64,000 nt of DNA from Cytophagaceae bacterium (GTDB lineage: Bacteria > Bacteroidota > Bacteroidia > Cytophagales > Spirosomataceae), in contig CANFVE010000009.1 of the NCBI GenBank assembly GCA_947450365.1, positions 1-64,000 on the forward strand, in the 5' to 3' direction. Under the pieces are notes generated by a model that was not told the DNA's origin, made no database searches, and worked only from the letters and a program-made list of their open reading frames with translations. Of this stretch, positions 1 to 8,379 are shown piece by piece. The position numbers were made by a program, and so were the translations under genes. Positions within the stretch are counted from its first letter, which is position 1; each line of letters begins with the position of its first letter.

Positions 1-401
1 ATTTTATTTTTAATCGAAATCAGACGGTTCAATGTGTTCGCTGCCATAATATTGGTGGAGAGGGAGGCATTGTGGGACCATCGTTGAAGGGGATTGGCAG
101 TCGATTAACACGGGAACAAATCTTGCAGGCCTTGATTGAGCCGAGTGCTCGGATTGCGCCAGGATATGGAACGGTCACGTTGCGCTTACAGGATGGTCAG
201 GAAGTATCGGGAACGTTGATTTCGGAAAATGAACATGAAATCCAATTGAAGACCAATGAGGCAGAACCCCTTAAAGTAGCTGTTTCCCGTATAAAATCGA
301 GGGAAAATGCGCCATCGGGTATGCCACCAATGGGCTCATTGATGTCGAAAAGAGAAATCAGGGATGTGGTAGAATTTTTATCTTCCTTGAAAAGTAGATA
401 A
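1..401 (+). CDS. C-terminal part of a c-type cytochrome / heme-binding domain protein (5' truncated)
   Basis: The reading frame is open from base 3, so this is the end of a gene that starts before the window, not a small gene starting at the GTG at base 72. The upstream codons encode a CVRCH heme c attachment motif (bases 33-47), followed by a glycine-rich GGEGG stretch and GPSLKGIGSR, as in the C-terminal heme-binding domain of large secreted sugar-dehydrogenase or PVC-type proteins (TIGR02603-like). A conserved Met-rich segment (GMPPMGSLMS) may supply the axial methionine. It should act in the periplasm as an electron-transfer domain. The N-terminal partner domain lies outside the window, so the substrate is unknown. 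Confidence 0.8.
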   Translation, partial: FIFNRNQTVQCVRCHNIGGEGGIVGPSLKGIGSRLTREQILQALIEPSARIAPGYGTVTLRLQDGQEVSGTLISENEHEIQLKTNEAEPLKVAVSRIKSRENAPSGMPPMGSLMSKREIRDVVEFLSSLKSR

Positions 402-440
402 AAAAAATGCTACATTTACAATGTTATTAAACGGAAAAAA

Positions 441-791
441 TTGAAAAAGATATTTGTTTTACTGTTTTCGGTTCTCTTTTTCACGACACTCGTGTCGGCG
501 AATGGGACCGTGGATGTAAAAAAAATAGCTTTAGAAAAATACCATCAGAAAGTCAAAAAGACTGAGCCTAAAGAATTCGGTCTTTTTGATTTTTTATTTG
601 AAGAAGAGGAAACTTCACAGGAAACTGAACAAGATTATATTCCAGCAGTTGCGCAATTATCGTCGCAATCAAACTTATTTCCAAATCATTTTGTTCTTTT
701 AAACAACAATCAAATCACTAAGCATGGAATGGAGCCATTAGTTGTCCTCCAAAATCCCATGTATATAACATTTCGTAATTTAAGGCTGTAG
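441..791 (+). CDS. Small secreted protein of unknown function
   Basis: A 116-residue ORF with a TTG start. I accept TTG because residues 1-20 form a clean signal peptide (KK, a hydrophobic core, then a VSANG-type cleavage region) and no ATG lies nearby. The mature part is short, with an acidic EEEE patch near residue 55 and no domain I recognise. A near-consensus Bacteroidota -7 box (TACATTTA, 411-418) sits about 25 bases upstream. A hairpin overlaps its stop codon and separates it from dabA. Function unknown; its position before the dab genes may or may not matter. Confidence 0.55.
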   Translation: MKKIFVLLFSVLFFTTLVSANGTVDVKKIALEKYHQKVKKTEPKEFGLFDFLFEEEETSQETEQDYIPAVAQLSSQSNLFPNHFVLLNNNQITKHGMEPLVVLQNPMYITFRNLRL

Positions 792-816
792 GATTATCTT
801 TCGCATAATCCTTTAT
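790..816 (+). terminator. Hairpin between the small secreted gene and dabA
   Basis: A perfect 8-bp stem (AGGATTAT at 790-797 with ATAATCCT at 805-812), a 7-nt loop, then TTATT. It overlaps the stop codon of the upstream gene. The T-tract is weak, so it may be a leaky terminator or an RNA processing hairpin. Confidence 0.4.
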
Positions 817-841
817 TCAATCTGCCTTAAATTACCATTCA

Positions 842-3337
842 ATGTCAGAAAAATTTAATGAATATGAAGTGATTCAACATTTGAAGCACTTTTTACCTGC
901 ACAAGCTCCGTTGATGGACTTCGTGCATCATAATACCTTACACGCGTTCCAGGATTTATCATTCCATGAAGCCTTAGAAACGGCACATGTGAAATTGGGA
1001 TACCAAGTATATTTCCCATTGGAAAAATTCCGTGCATTACATGCAGAAGGAAGGATATCGGATGAAATTATCCAACGTGTATTGGTTGAAAAATTAGGTC
1101 CTACCGAAACCGAGGCTTGGAAGGGTAAAATGCTTTTTGCCCAATACGACCAAATTTCGCATCCCAGGGTAGGAGCCCTACGTGGTCAATGGAAAAAGCA
1201 ATATAATATAGATCTTGATTCGCTGGTTCATCCGACACTATTTCGTATTGTGGGAAGCTTTTTGGATCAAGGAATTTCCATTTGGAATTTTCCAATCGAT
1301 GGTAAATCCTTTTTTGAGGCGTTGCGTGAATTAGAACAAAACAGTTGGGTGAGTATTTTTCAATCGAAAAAAACAAGAGCTCATCTGATGAATCCTTTGC
1401 TTAAAATCTCCGACTTACTTCGGATTTTAGTGGGTAAAAATGAAGCGCTATACGAGCAATATTTGTATGACCAACAATTCGCCCATCAAGGCTGGTCAGG
1501 CATGGTTTCAGCCGTGGAAGATTTACCACAATCTCTATTAGATACGAGAAAAATCAAGTTAGAGGAACTGATTTTGGTTGAATTATTACTTGAAATCGAT
1601 GCCTTAGATTACAAATTAGTGGGCGAATGGCATGCCTTGGAACAAGGAATTCAGGAATTTATTCCCAAATTCCACGATCCCATCGAACCTTCTGAGCAAT
1701 TAAAAGTGCTATCCCTGTGGCAAGAGAGCTTCGAATGGAGTTATTATGACCAAGTCTTAAAAGGAATTCAGATGGAGCGCATCGAAAAAGTAGCGCCACA
1801 TCAAAAATCCTTCCAAAGCTTGTTTTGCATCGATGATCGGGAATGTTCCTTCCGTCGCTATTTAGAGAATTTAGACCCGGCCTGTGATACTTATGGAACG
1901 CCGGGATTTTTTGGGGTTGAATTCTTTTACCAACCCGTCGGCGGGAAATTCTATTCCAAACTTTGTCCAGCACCCGTAACGCCTAAATTTCTAATTAAGG
2001 AAGTAGGAGATACCAAAATTTTAGGAAAAGATCTTCATTTCTCGAAACATAGTCATCATTTTCTAACCGGATGGCTGATTTCGCAAACCTTAGGTTTTTG
2101 GTCAGCGGTGAAATTATTTGCCAATATTTTCAGACCTACAATGAGTCCGGCCACAGCATCTTCCTTGCAGCACATGGATAAGATTTCGAGCCTTCGGGTC
2201 GATTTCGATGCCTTGGACGCGCAGGAAAATGGGCTACAAATGGGTTTTAAAACGGATGAAATGGCAAATCGGGTCGAAGGTGTATTAAAAAGCATCGGCT
2301 TGGTGAAGAATTTTGCTTCGATTGTCTACGTGGTGGGTCACGGAGCGAGCTCCGTGAATAATCCCCATTATGCGGCCTATGACTGCGGGGCTTGTTCAGG
2401 TCGAGCTGGGTCCGTTAATGCACGGGTATTAAGCCAAATGGCCAATAAGCCTGAGGTTAGGGCTATTTTGAAGGAGCGAGGGATTGATATTCCGACGCAA
2501 ACGATTTTCGTTGGAGCCTTGCATGATACCACACGGGATGATATTGTGTTTTACGATGATCAATTGCATTCCCAAGAATACATCAAGCTTCATGCGGCAC
2601 ATGAAATTACCTTTCGAAAGGCGTTGGATTTAAATGCGAAAGAGCGTTCTCGTCGTTTTGAGTCAATCGACACCCGCAAAACTCCTGAGGAAATTCATGA
2701 AAAGATTCGGGTACGGTCGGTGTCTATTTTTGAACCGCGTCCAGAATTAAATCATGCAACGAATGCGCTGTGCTTGGTTGGAAGAAGAGAATTATCCAAA
2801 GGTCTCTTTTTAGATCGGCGCTCGTTCATGAACTCTTTTGACTATCAAGTAGATCCGGATGGTACCTATTTGTTTAATATCTTGAAGGCGGCAGCGCCGG
2901 TATGTGGGGGGATTAATTTGGAATATTATTTCTCTCGCGTGGATGGCGAACGTTTAGGTGCCGGGACCAAATTGCCCCATAATGTCATGGGTTTATTTGG
3001 CGTAGCGAATGGGATTGATGGTGATTTACGTCCAGGTTTGCCATCGCAAATGACAGAAGTGCATGATCCTGTACGTTTAATGCTTATGGTGGAACATTTC
3101 CCTGAGGTAGTGTTAAAAACCATCCAAAAAGCGCCTGAAACCTATGAATGGTTTATCAACGAATGGGTTAAATTAGTCGTCATTCATCCGGAAAATAAAG
3201 CATTATTTGTATTTAAGGGGGGAGAATTTAGTTCATATACTCCCTTGAAAAAGGATATTCAGGAAGTGGGAGATTTAGAGGCGCTGTTAGTCAGCAACCA
3301 AGAAAATTTCCCTGTGTATTTAATCAATCAAAATTAA
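842..3337 (+). CDS. dabA: DabA, Zn-binding subunit of the DAB inorganic carbon transporter (DUF2309)
   Basis: An 831-residue soluble protein of the DUF2309/PF10070 family. In Halothiobacillus, DabA works with the membrane protein DabB as a beta-carbonic-anhydrase-like, energy-coupled CO2-to-bicarbonate converter. The family hallmarks are visible: HHNTLH near residue 28, CIDDRE with C329 and D331, VGHGA with H500, and DCGACSG with C515. The C-x-D ... H-(15)-C spacing matches the Zn ligands reported for Halothiobacillus DabA (C351/D353/H524/C539). The gene lies 6 bp before dabB. Here dabA precedes dabB; in many genomes the order is reversed. Its full length and intact ligands suggest an active protein that supplies bicarbonate for anaplerotic carboxylation in a heterotroph. 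Confidence 0.9.
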   Translation: MSEKFNEYEVIQHLKHFLPAQAPLMDFVHHNTLHAFQDLSFHEALETAHVKLGYQVYFPLEKFRALHAEGRISDEIIQRVLVEKLGPTETEAWKGKMLFAQYDQISHPRVGALRGQWKKQYNIDLDSLVHPTLFRIVGSFLDQGISIWNFPIDGKSFFEALRELEQNSWVSIFQSKKTRAHLMNPLLKISDLLRILVGKNEALYEQYLYDQQFAHQGWSGMVSAVEDLPQSLLDTRKIKLEELILVELLLEIDALDYKLVGEWHALEQGIQEFIPKFHDPIEPSEQLKVLSLWQESFEWSYYDQVLKGIQMERIEKVAPHQKSFQSLFCIDDRECSFRRYLENLDPACDTYGTPGFFGVEFFYQPVGGKFYSKLCPAPVTPKFLIKEVGDTKILGKDLHFSKHSHHFLTGWLISQTLGFWSAVKLFANIFRPTMSPATASSLQHMDKISSLRVDFDALDAQENGLQMGFKTDEMANRVEGVLKSIGLVKNFASIVYVVGHGASSVNNPHYAAYDCGACSGRAGSVNARVLSQMANKPEVRAILKERGIDIPTQTIFVGALHDTTRDDIVFYDDQLHSQEYIKLHAAHEITFRKALDLNAKERSRRFESIDTRKTPEEIHEKIRVRSVSIFEPRPELNHATNALCLVGRRELSKGLFLDRRSFMNSFDYQVDPDGTYLFNILKAAAPVCGGINLEYYFSRVDGERLGAGTKLPHNVMGLFGVANGIDGDLRPGLPSQMTEVHDPVRLMLMVEHFPEVVLKTIQKAPETYEWFINEWVKLVVIHPENKALFVFKGGEFSSYTPLKKDIQEVGDLEALLVSNQENFPVYLINQN

Positions 3338-3343
3338 TTTATC

Positions 3344-5206
3344 ATGAATCTATCAATCTTTATTTGGATACCGGTGATTGGGTTTTTGGTAAGTTTAATT
3401 TTACCAAAAAAGAATGAAACCTTGATTTCTGCGACGGCCTTTGGAACCTTAGGGATTCAATTAGCCTCAGCCATCCTATTTGTGGTCATGTGGATATTTC
3501 AAGGGGCTGAGCCGATACAAGTAAATGACATCATTCTCTTTAAAAATAAGGAATATGTGTTTCAAATCGACTTTTTGTTGGATTATATCTCTGCCGTTTA
3601 TATGTTAGTAGGGGCCTTATTGACCTTCATGGTCACTCTGTATTCGCGCTACTACCTACATCGGGAGGCAGGTTATAAGCGGTTTTTCAATACGACGCTG
3701 TTTTTCTATGTCGGCTATTGCCTAACTACGCTTTCGGGGAATTTAGAAACCTTATTTATAGGCTGGGAAATTCTCGGAATATCCTCCTTTTTATTGATTT
3801 CCTTTTATCGGGAGCGCTATTTACCGGTGAAAAATGCGGTCAAAGTATTTTCGATTTACCGGATTGGTGACGTGGGGATTATTTTGGCGATGTGGGCGAG
3901 TCATCATTTGTGGGGTCAAAATATCACCTTTTCGCAGTTGAACAATGCGGAATTAGTCCATGAGCATTTGATGACGCATTCGGCGATTGGCGTGTTTATT
4001 TCGGCGATGTTTTTACTTTCTGCTTCAGCGAAATCGGCGCAAATGCCCTTTTCTTCGTGGTTGCCCCGCGCCATGGAAGGTCCTACGCCCTCAAGTGCCA
4101 TTTTTTACGGATCACTTTCGGTGCATATTGGCGTATTTTTATTGTTGCGCACCTTTCCTTTTTGGGAATTCCAAACGTCGGTTCGCGTGGCAATTGCCTT
4201 ATTAGGTTTAATTACGATGTTTATTGCGACGGGCATCGCGCGCGTACAATCCTCCGTAAAAAGTCAAATCGCCTATGCCTCCATCGCGCAAATCGGGATT
4301 ATTTTCATCGAAGTTTCCCTGGGTTTTGAGAAATTAGCCTTATTTCACTTTGCGGGAAATGCGTTTTTACGGACCTATCAATTACTCGTTTCGCCTTCGG
4401 TGGTTAGTTATTTAATCCGGGAACAGTTTTATTCCTTCGTTCCGCGCCTTCAAACCTTGGAAGATCGTTTTCCGAAAAAATTACAATACAGCATTTATTT
4501 GCTGTGTTTGAAAGAGTGGAATTTAGATTCGATGATGTACCAATACCTATGGAATCCGATTAAGTGGGTTGGAAATAAAATCAAATTTTTAAATGCCCGT
4601 GGACTTTTGTTCATCTTCATTCCCCTCTATTTTGTAGGCATTTACCTGCAATCTAAATTGGATTTGTTGTCGGAATCCTGGGCCGAATTTTTACCTATTG
4701 CCTTTGCATTTATAGGCCTGGTGATGGTATTTAAATCATTTACCCAACGGAAAAGTATCCGGGTGAGTTGGTTATTAGTCATCATGAATCATTTTTGGAT
4801 TTCATTAGCCATTTCGTTTAATGAGCATTATGATTCGACCGAAAACTGGTTGTATTTAAGCGGAATCGTCGTGTTCGGAATCGTGGGCTATTGGTGCTTG
4901 CAACGCCTATTTAGCCAAGAAGGAAAAATCACGCTTCAACGCTTTCACGGCTTATCCGAAGCGCATCCGAAAATTGCCTTGGTGTTTTTATTGGCCTGTT
5001 TAGGCCTGACGGGGTTCCCCATTAGTCCAACCTTCATCGGTGAAGATTTAATCTTTTCCCATATTCACGAGGATCAATTTTTCCTCGCGGCATTTGTTTC
5101 CTTAAGTTTTATATTGGATGGCCTGGCGGTGATCCGAATTTATGCACGGGTATTTATGGGGCCCTATTATAAGACCCATTCTGATTTTTCCAGTAGATAT
5201 TTTTAA
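3344..5206 (+). CDS. dabB: DabB, NuoL/NdhF-like membrane subunit of the DAB inorganic carbon transporter
   Basis: A 620-residue polytopic membrane protein of the proton-antiporter (PF00361) superfamily, homologous to complex I subunit NuoL. Conserved features are the GWEILGISSFLLISFY helix (about residues 140-155) and the segment KSAQMPFSSWLPRAMEGPTP (about residue 230) followed by SSAIFYGSLSVH. The SLSVH variant in place of NuoL's ATMVTAG is typical of DabB rather than complex I. There are no other nuo genes here, and the immediately preceding dabA supports the assignment. Expected role: couple cation flow to CO2 hydration by DabA at the cytoplasmic face. The two genes are clearly co-transcribed. 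Confidence 0.87.
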   Translation: MNLSIFIWIPVIGFLVSLILPKKNETLISATAFGTLGIQLASAILFVVMWIFQGAEPIQVNDIILFKNKEYVFQIDFLLDYISAVYMLVGALLTFMVTLYSRYYLHREAGYKRFFNTTLFFYVGYCLTTLSGNLETLFIGWEILGISSFLLISFYRERYLPVKNAVKVFSIYRIGDVGIILAMWASHHLWGQNITFSQLNNAELVHEHLMTHSAIGVFISAMFLLSASAKSAQMPFSSWLPRAMEGPTPSSAIFYGSLSVHIGVFLLLRTFPFWEFQTSVRVAIALLGLITMFIATGIARVQSSVKSQIAYASIAQIGIIFIEVSLGFEKLALFHFAGNAFLRTYQLLVSPSVVSYLIREQFYSFVPRLQTLEDRFPKKLQYSIYLLCLKEWNLDSMMYQYLWNPIKWVGNKIKFLNARGLLFIFIPLYFVGIYLQSKLDLLSESWAEFLPIAFAFIGLVMVFKSFTQRKSIRVSWLLVIMNHFWISLAISFNEHYDSTENWLYLSGIVVFGIVGYWCLQRLFSQEGKITLQRFHGLSEAHPKIALVFLLACLGLTGFPISPTFIGEDLIFSHIHEDQFFLAAFVSLSFILDGLAVIRIYARVFMGPYYKTHSDFSSRYF

Positions 5207-5217
5207 TTTAAACACAT

Positions 5218-6819
5218 ATGTCCTCACAAAAAACAAATCTTCCATTGCCTAAAGACGGCTTAGCTGGTCTGAAGGAGAATTTTTCAAGCGATGCGGCTTC
5301 AGGCTTTATCGTATTTTTATTAGCACTACCTCTAAGTTTGGGTATTGCGAAAGCCTCTGATTTCCCGCCAATTATGGGATTGGTTACTGCCATCATTGGC
5401 GGTATCGTCGTAAGTATGTTTATGGGTTCACGTTTATCCATTAAAGGACCAGCAGCTGGATTAATTGTGATTGTTGCAGGTGCTGTGGCGGAATTTGGGG
5501 GTGGCGAAACCGGTTGGCATTTAGCATTAGGCGCTATGGCGGTAGCGGGTGTGGTACAAGTGCTATTTGGTGTGTTCAAATTAGGGAAATTGATGGACTT
5601 TTTCCCCTTATCAGCGGTCCATGGGATGTTAGCTGCCATCGGCTTAATCATAATAGGCAAACAAATACCGGTTTTATTAGCGGTAAATCCAGCGATGACA
5701 AAAGGGAAGGAGCCATTGGAATTATTTGCCTCGATTCCTGAGTTTATTCAAAACTTAGATCCTCGTGTCACGGTCATTGGTGTAATCAGTTTAGTCATCA
5801 TGATGGGCTGGCCAATGATTAAAAATTCAGCTATTAAAAAAATCCCCGCCCCATTGGTCGTTTTAGCCTTTGCGATTCCAGCAGAATTATACTTGGATTT
5901 TCATGCGACAGAACCGGCATATACCTTGGTGAAAATTGGAAATTTGGTCGATAATCTAAAAATTAATGTGGATTTTTCAGGCATTAGCCAAACCGGGATT
6001 TTTATCAAATTTGTGATCATGTTTGCCCTTGTGGGGAGTTTGGAGTCACTTTTAACGGTGAAAGCGATGGATATGTTGGATCCCTTCAAACGCAAATCGG
6101 ATGCAAATAAAGATCTGATCGCGACCGGCATTGGAAATACCTTAGTTGCCTTTTTAGGAGGATTACCGATGATCTCCGAAGTAGCACGTTCTTCGGCGAA
6201 TATTGCCAATGGCGCTAAAACCCGTTGGGCGAATTTCTTCCACGGTTTTTTCATTTTGGCATTCGTTCTTTTAGCGTCACATTTGATTGAATTAATCCCG
6301 AATACGGCATTAGCGGCAATGCTTATCACGGTAGGGATTAAATTAACCCATCCGAAGGAATTCATTCATACCTTGGAAAAAGGGAAGGAGCAGTTGTTGA
6401 TTTTCATCGTAACGATTCTATTTACCTTGGGTGTCGATTTATTAGTGGGTATTGCAGCGGGTATTTTAACCGAGATTTTGGTGAATTTATTTAACGGAAA
6501 ACCTCTGTCTGCGATATTCAAAGCACCCACAGAGGTTTCATTTACCAATGATTCCTATTTAGTTGAAATTTCAGATGCAGCTGTATTTACGAATTATTTG
6601 GGTATCAAACGCAAATTAGAATCGATTCCAACTGGTTTTCCGGTAACCATTGACTTATCGAAAACGCATTTAGTCGATCATTCCGTGATGGAAAATTTTG
6701 AGCATTTTAAAAATGACTATGAAAGTGATGGAATAGGCAAGGTTGAAATCGTTGGATTAGATTCTCACAAGGCCCTTTCTGCACATAAAGCGGGTGCTCG
6801 TAAAAAGATTAAAAATTAG
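5218..6819 (+). CDS. SulP-family anion transporter with STAS domain, likely bicarbonate (BicA-like)
   Basis: A 533-residue SulP/SLC26 transporter. The N-terminal half begins with the family signature DAASGFIVFLLALPLSLGIA near residue 24, followed by about 12-14 hydrophobic helices. A compact cytoplasmic STAS-like domain covers the last ~95 residues (VTIDLSKTHLVDHSVMENF). It starts 11 bp after dabB, so it is co-transcribed with dabAB. SulP proteins move sulfate, bicarbonate or other anions. The dabAB context favours Na+-dependent bicarbonate uptake or exchange (BicA-like), an inference. Sulfate cannot be excluded from sequence alone. Confidence 0.82.
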   Translation: MSSQKTNLPLPKDGLAGLKENFSSDAASGFIVFLLALPLSLGIAKASDFPPIMGLVTAIIGGIVVSMFMGSRLSIKGPAAGLIVIVAGAVAEFGGGETGWHLALGAMAVAGVVQVLFGVFKLGKLMDFFPLSAVHGMLAAIGLIIIGKQIPVLLAVNPAMTKGKEPLELFASIPEFIQNLDPRVTVIGVISLVIMMGWPMIKNSAIKKIPAPLVVLAFAIPAELYLDFHATEPAYTLVKIGNLVDNLKINVDFSGISQTGIFIKFVIMFALVGSLESLLTVKAMDMLDPFKRKSDANKDLIATGIGNTLVAFLGGLPMISEVARSSANIANGAKTRWANFFHGFFILAFVLLASHLIELIPNTALAAMLITVGIKLTHPKEFIHTLEKGKEQLLIFIVTILFTLGVDLLVGIAAGILTEILVNLFNGKPLSAIFKAPTEVSFTNDSYLVEISDAAVFTNYLGIKRKLESIPTGFPVTIDLSKTHLVDHSVMENFEHFKNDYESDGIGKVEIVGLDSHKALSAHKAGARKKIKN

Positions 6820-6840
6820 TATTCATAAAGTTTGAGTTCA

Positions 6841-6875
6841 AAAAAGATCGCTTCCTTGGGGCGGTCTTTTTTTTT
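6841..6875 (+). terminator. Intrinsic terminator of the dab-sulP operon
   Basis: Stem AGATCGC (6846-6852) pairs with GCGGTCT (6862-6868) with one G-U pair, extended by flanking A/T pairs, then a run of about nine T. Confidence 0.85.
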
Positions 6876-7007
6876 GAATATATTTAACATCTAAACGATG
6901 AACGAAATTATCACTCAGAATAAAAAAAATAAAAATAAATGATAAAATTGCTTCCTTAGAAATTCCGCCCAAATCTATCCAGGACTTTCTATTTTAAACC
7001 TAAACCT

Positions 7008-8372
7008 ATGAAATCATTTAACATCAATCGAAGACAATTCGTGAAAGGAGCCACGGCTTCCTTAGCGCTCTCGCAATTCGGCGCCTATGGCCTGGATTTA
7101 ATCAATCCGGCGAAACCTCTTAAAGTCGGGCTTATCGGTTCAGGATGGTACGGAAAAAGTGATTTATTCCGACTCATGCAAGTAGCCCCCGTAGAAGTTA
7201 TGGCGCTTTGTGATCCAGATCGTAACCAATTAACGCAAGCCGGCAAACTTGTGGCTGAACGCCAAAAATCAGGCAAAACGCCTCGTTTATACGGGGATTA
7301 TCGGCAATTACTCAAGGAAAATGAATTAGACATCGTCCTGATCGGCAGCCCTGATCACTGGCATCCGATTCAAATGGTCGAATCCGTGAAAGCCGGTGCA
7401 AATGTATATGTCCAAAAACCGATATCCGTCGATGTGTTAGAAGGAGAGGCCATGGTCGCCGCGGCACGGAAATATCATAAAACGGTACAGGTGGGAACCC
7501 AGCGAAAAAGTACCCCACACTTGATTCAAGCCAAAAAAGAAATCGTTGATAAAGGACTCTTAGGCAAAGTTGCCCATGTCGAAATGTATTGCTATTACCA
7601 CATGCGGGCCAACGGAAATCCACCCGTTCAAGCCGTTCCCGACTTTTTCGATTATGAGATGTGGACCGGTCCCGCGCCCATGCGGCCCTATGACGGTCTT
7701 CCACACACCCGCTGGTGGAGAACATTTAATGAATATGGAAATGGCATCATGGGTGATATGTGCATCCACATGTTCGATACAGCTCGCTGGTTATTGGATT
7801 TAGGCTGGCCGACACGCGTGAGTTCCGAAGGAGGCATTTACGTACAAAAAGAAGGGAAATCAAATATTGCGGACACCCAAACCGCCGTATTTGAGTATCC
7901 GGGATTGAATTGCGTTTGGCAACATCGTTCTTGGGGTACTCCTCCTGACCCGGAATATCCTTGGGGTCTCACCATTTATGGTGAAAAAGGCACCTTGCGC
8001 ATGAGCACCATGAAATATGATTTCACCCCCGTAGATGCTAAGGCCGAAAAATTACACATGGATGTTGTATATGAAAAGGAAAAATATCCTGAAGATTTGA
8101 AGGAAGATCGCATTGAATTGAATGCAGCTCCGGCGACCCGATTGCATATGCTGGATTTTTTGGCGGCCATTGACCAACAAAAAAAGCCCATTGCCGACAT
8201 CGAAGCTGGACATATTTCCACCGCCAGTTGCATCATCGCGAACCTATCCATGAAACTCGGCCGACCACTTTCGTACGATCCCATCAAAAAAATCATTATC
8301 AACGATCCCGAGGCCACCGCATTATTGGCCAGACCTTATCGCCAACCTTGGTCGCGTGACCTGTTAAAATAA
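7008..8372 (+). CDS. Gfo/Idh/MocA-family oxidoreductase, Tat-exported
   Basis: A 454-residue protein with a twin-arginine signal (NRRQFVKGATA at residues 7-17, then a hydrophobic stretch), so it is exported folded, presumably with its NAD(P). The Rossmann motif GLIGSGWYGKSD lies near residue 42 and the EKP-like motif reads VQKPISVDV near residue 143. A C-terminal alpha/beta domain follows. Secreted Gfo/Idh/MocA proteins of Bacteroidota act on sugars or sugar acids; the substrate cannot be read here. It is followed after 7 bases by the SASA-type esterase, so the two are probably co-transcribed and take part in glycan catabolism. Confidence 0.82.
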   Translation: MKSFNINRRQFVKGATASLALSQFGAYGLDLINPAKPLKVGLIGSGWYGKSDLFRLMQVAPVEVMALCDPDRNQLTQAGKLVAERQKSGKTPRLYGDYRQLLKENELDIVLIGSPDHWHPIQMVESVKAGANVYVQKPISVDVLEGEAMVAAARKYHKTVQVGTQRKSTPHLIQAKKEIVDKGLLGKVAHVEMYCYYHMRANGNPPVQAVPDFFDYEMWTGPAPMRPYDGLPHTRWWRTFNEYGNGIMGDMCIHMFDTARWLLDLGWPTRVSSEGGIYVQKEGKSNIADTQTAVFEYPGLNCVWQHRSWGTPPDPEYPWGLTIYGEKGTLRMSTMKYDFTPVDAKAEKLHMDVVYEKEKYPEDLKEDRIELNAAPATRLHMLDFLAAIDQQKKPIADIEAGHISTASCIIANLSMKLGRPLSYDPIKKIIINDPEATALLARPYRQPWSRDLLK

Positions 8373-8379
8373 TTTGATC

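Noticed and set aside
72..401. Small independent gene starting with GTG at 72
   Set aside because: The frame is open to the window start and carries a CxxCH heme motif upstream of the GTG, so it is the end of a longer gene.
5208..5660. 150-codon minus-strand frame opposite the SulP gene
   Set aside because: Pro/Thr/Asn-rich translation typical of an antisense shadow of hydrophobic codons.
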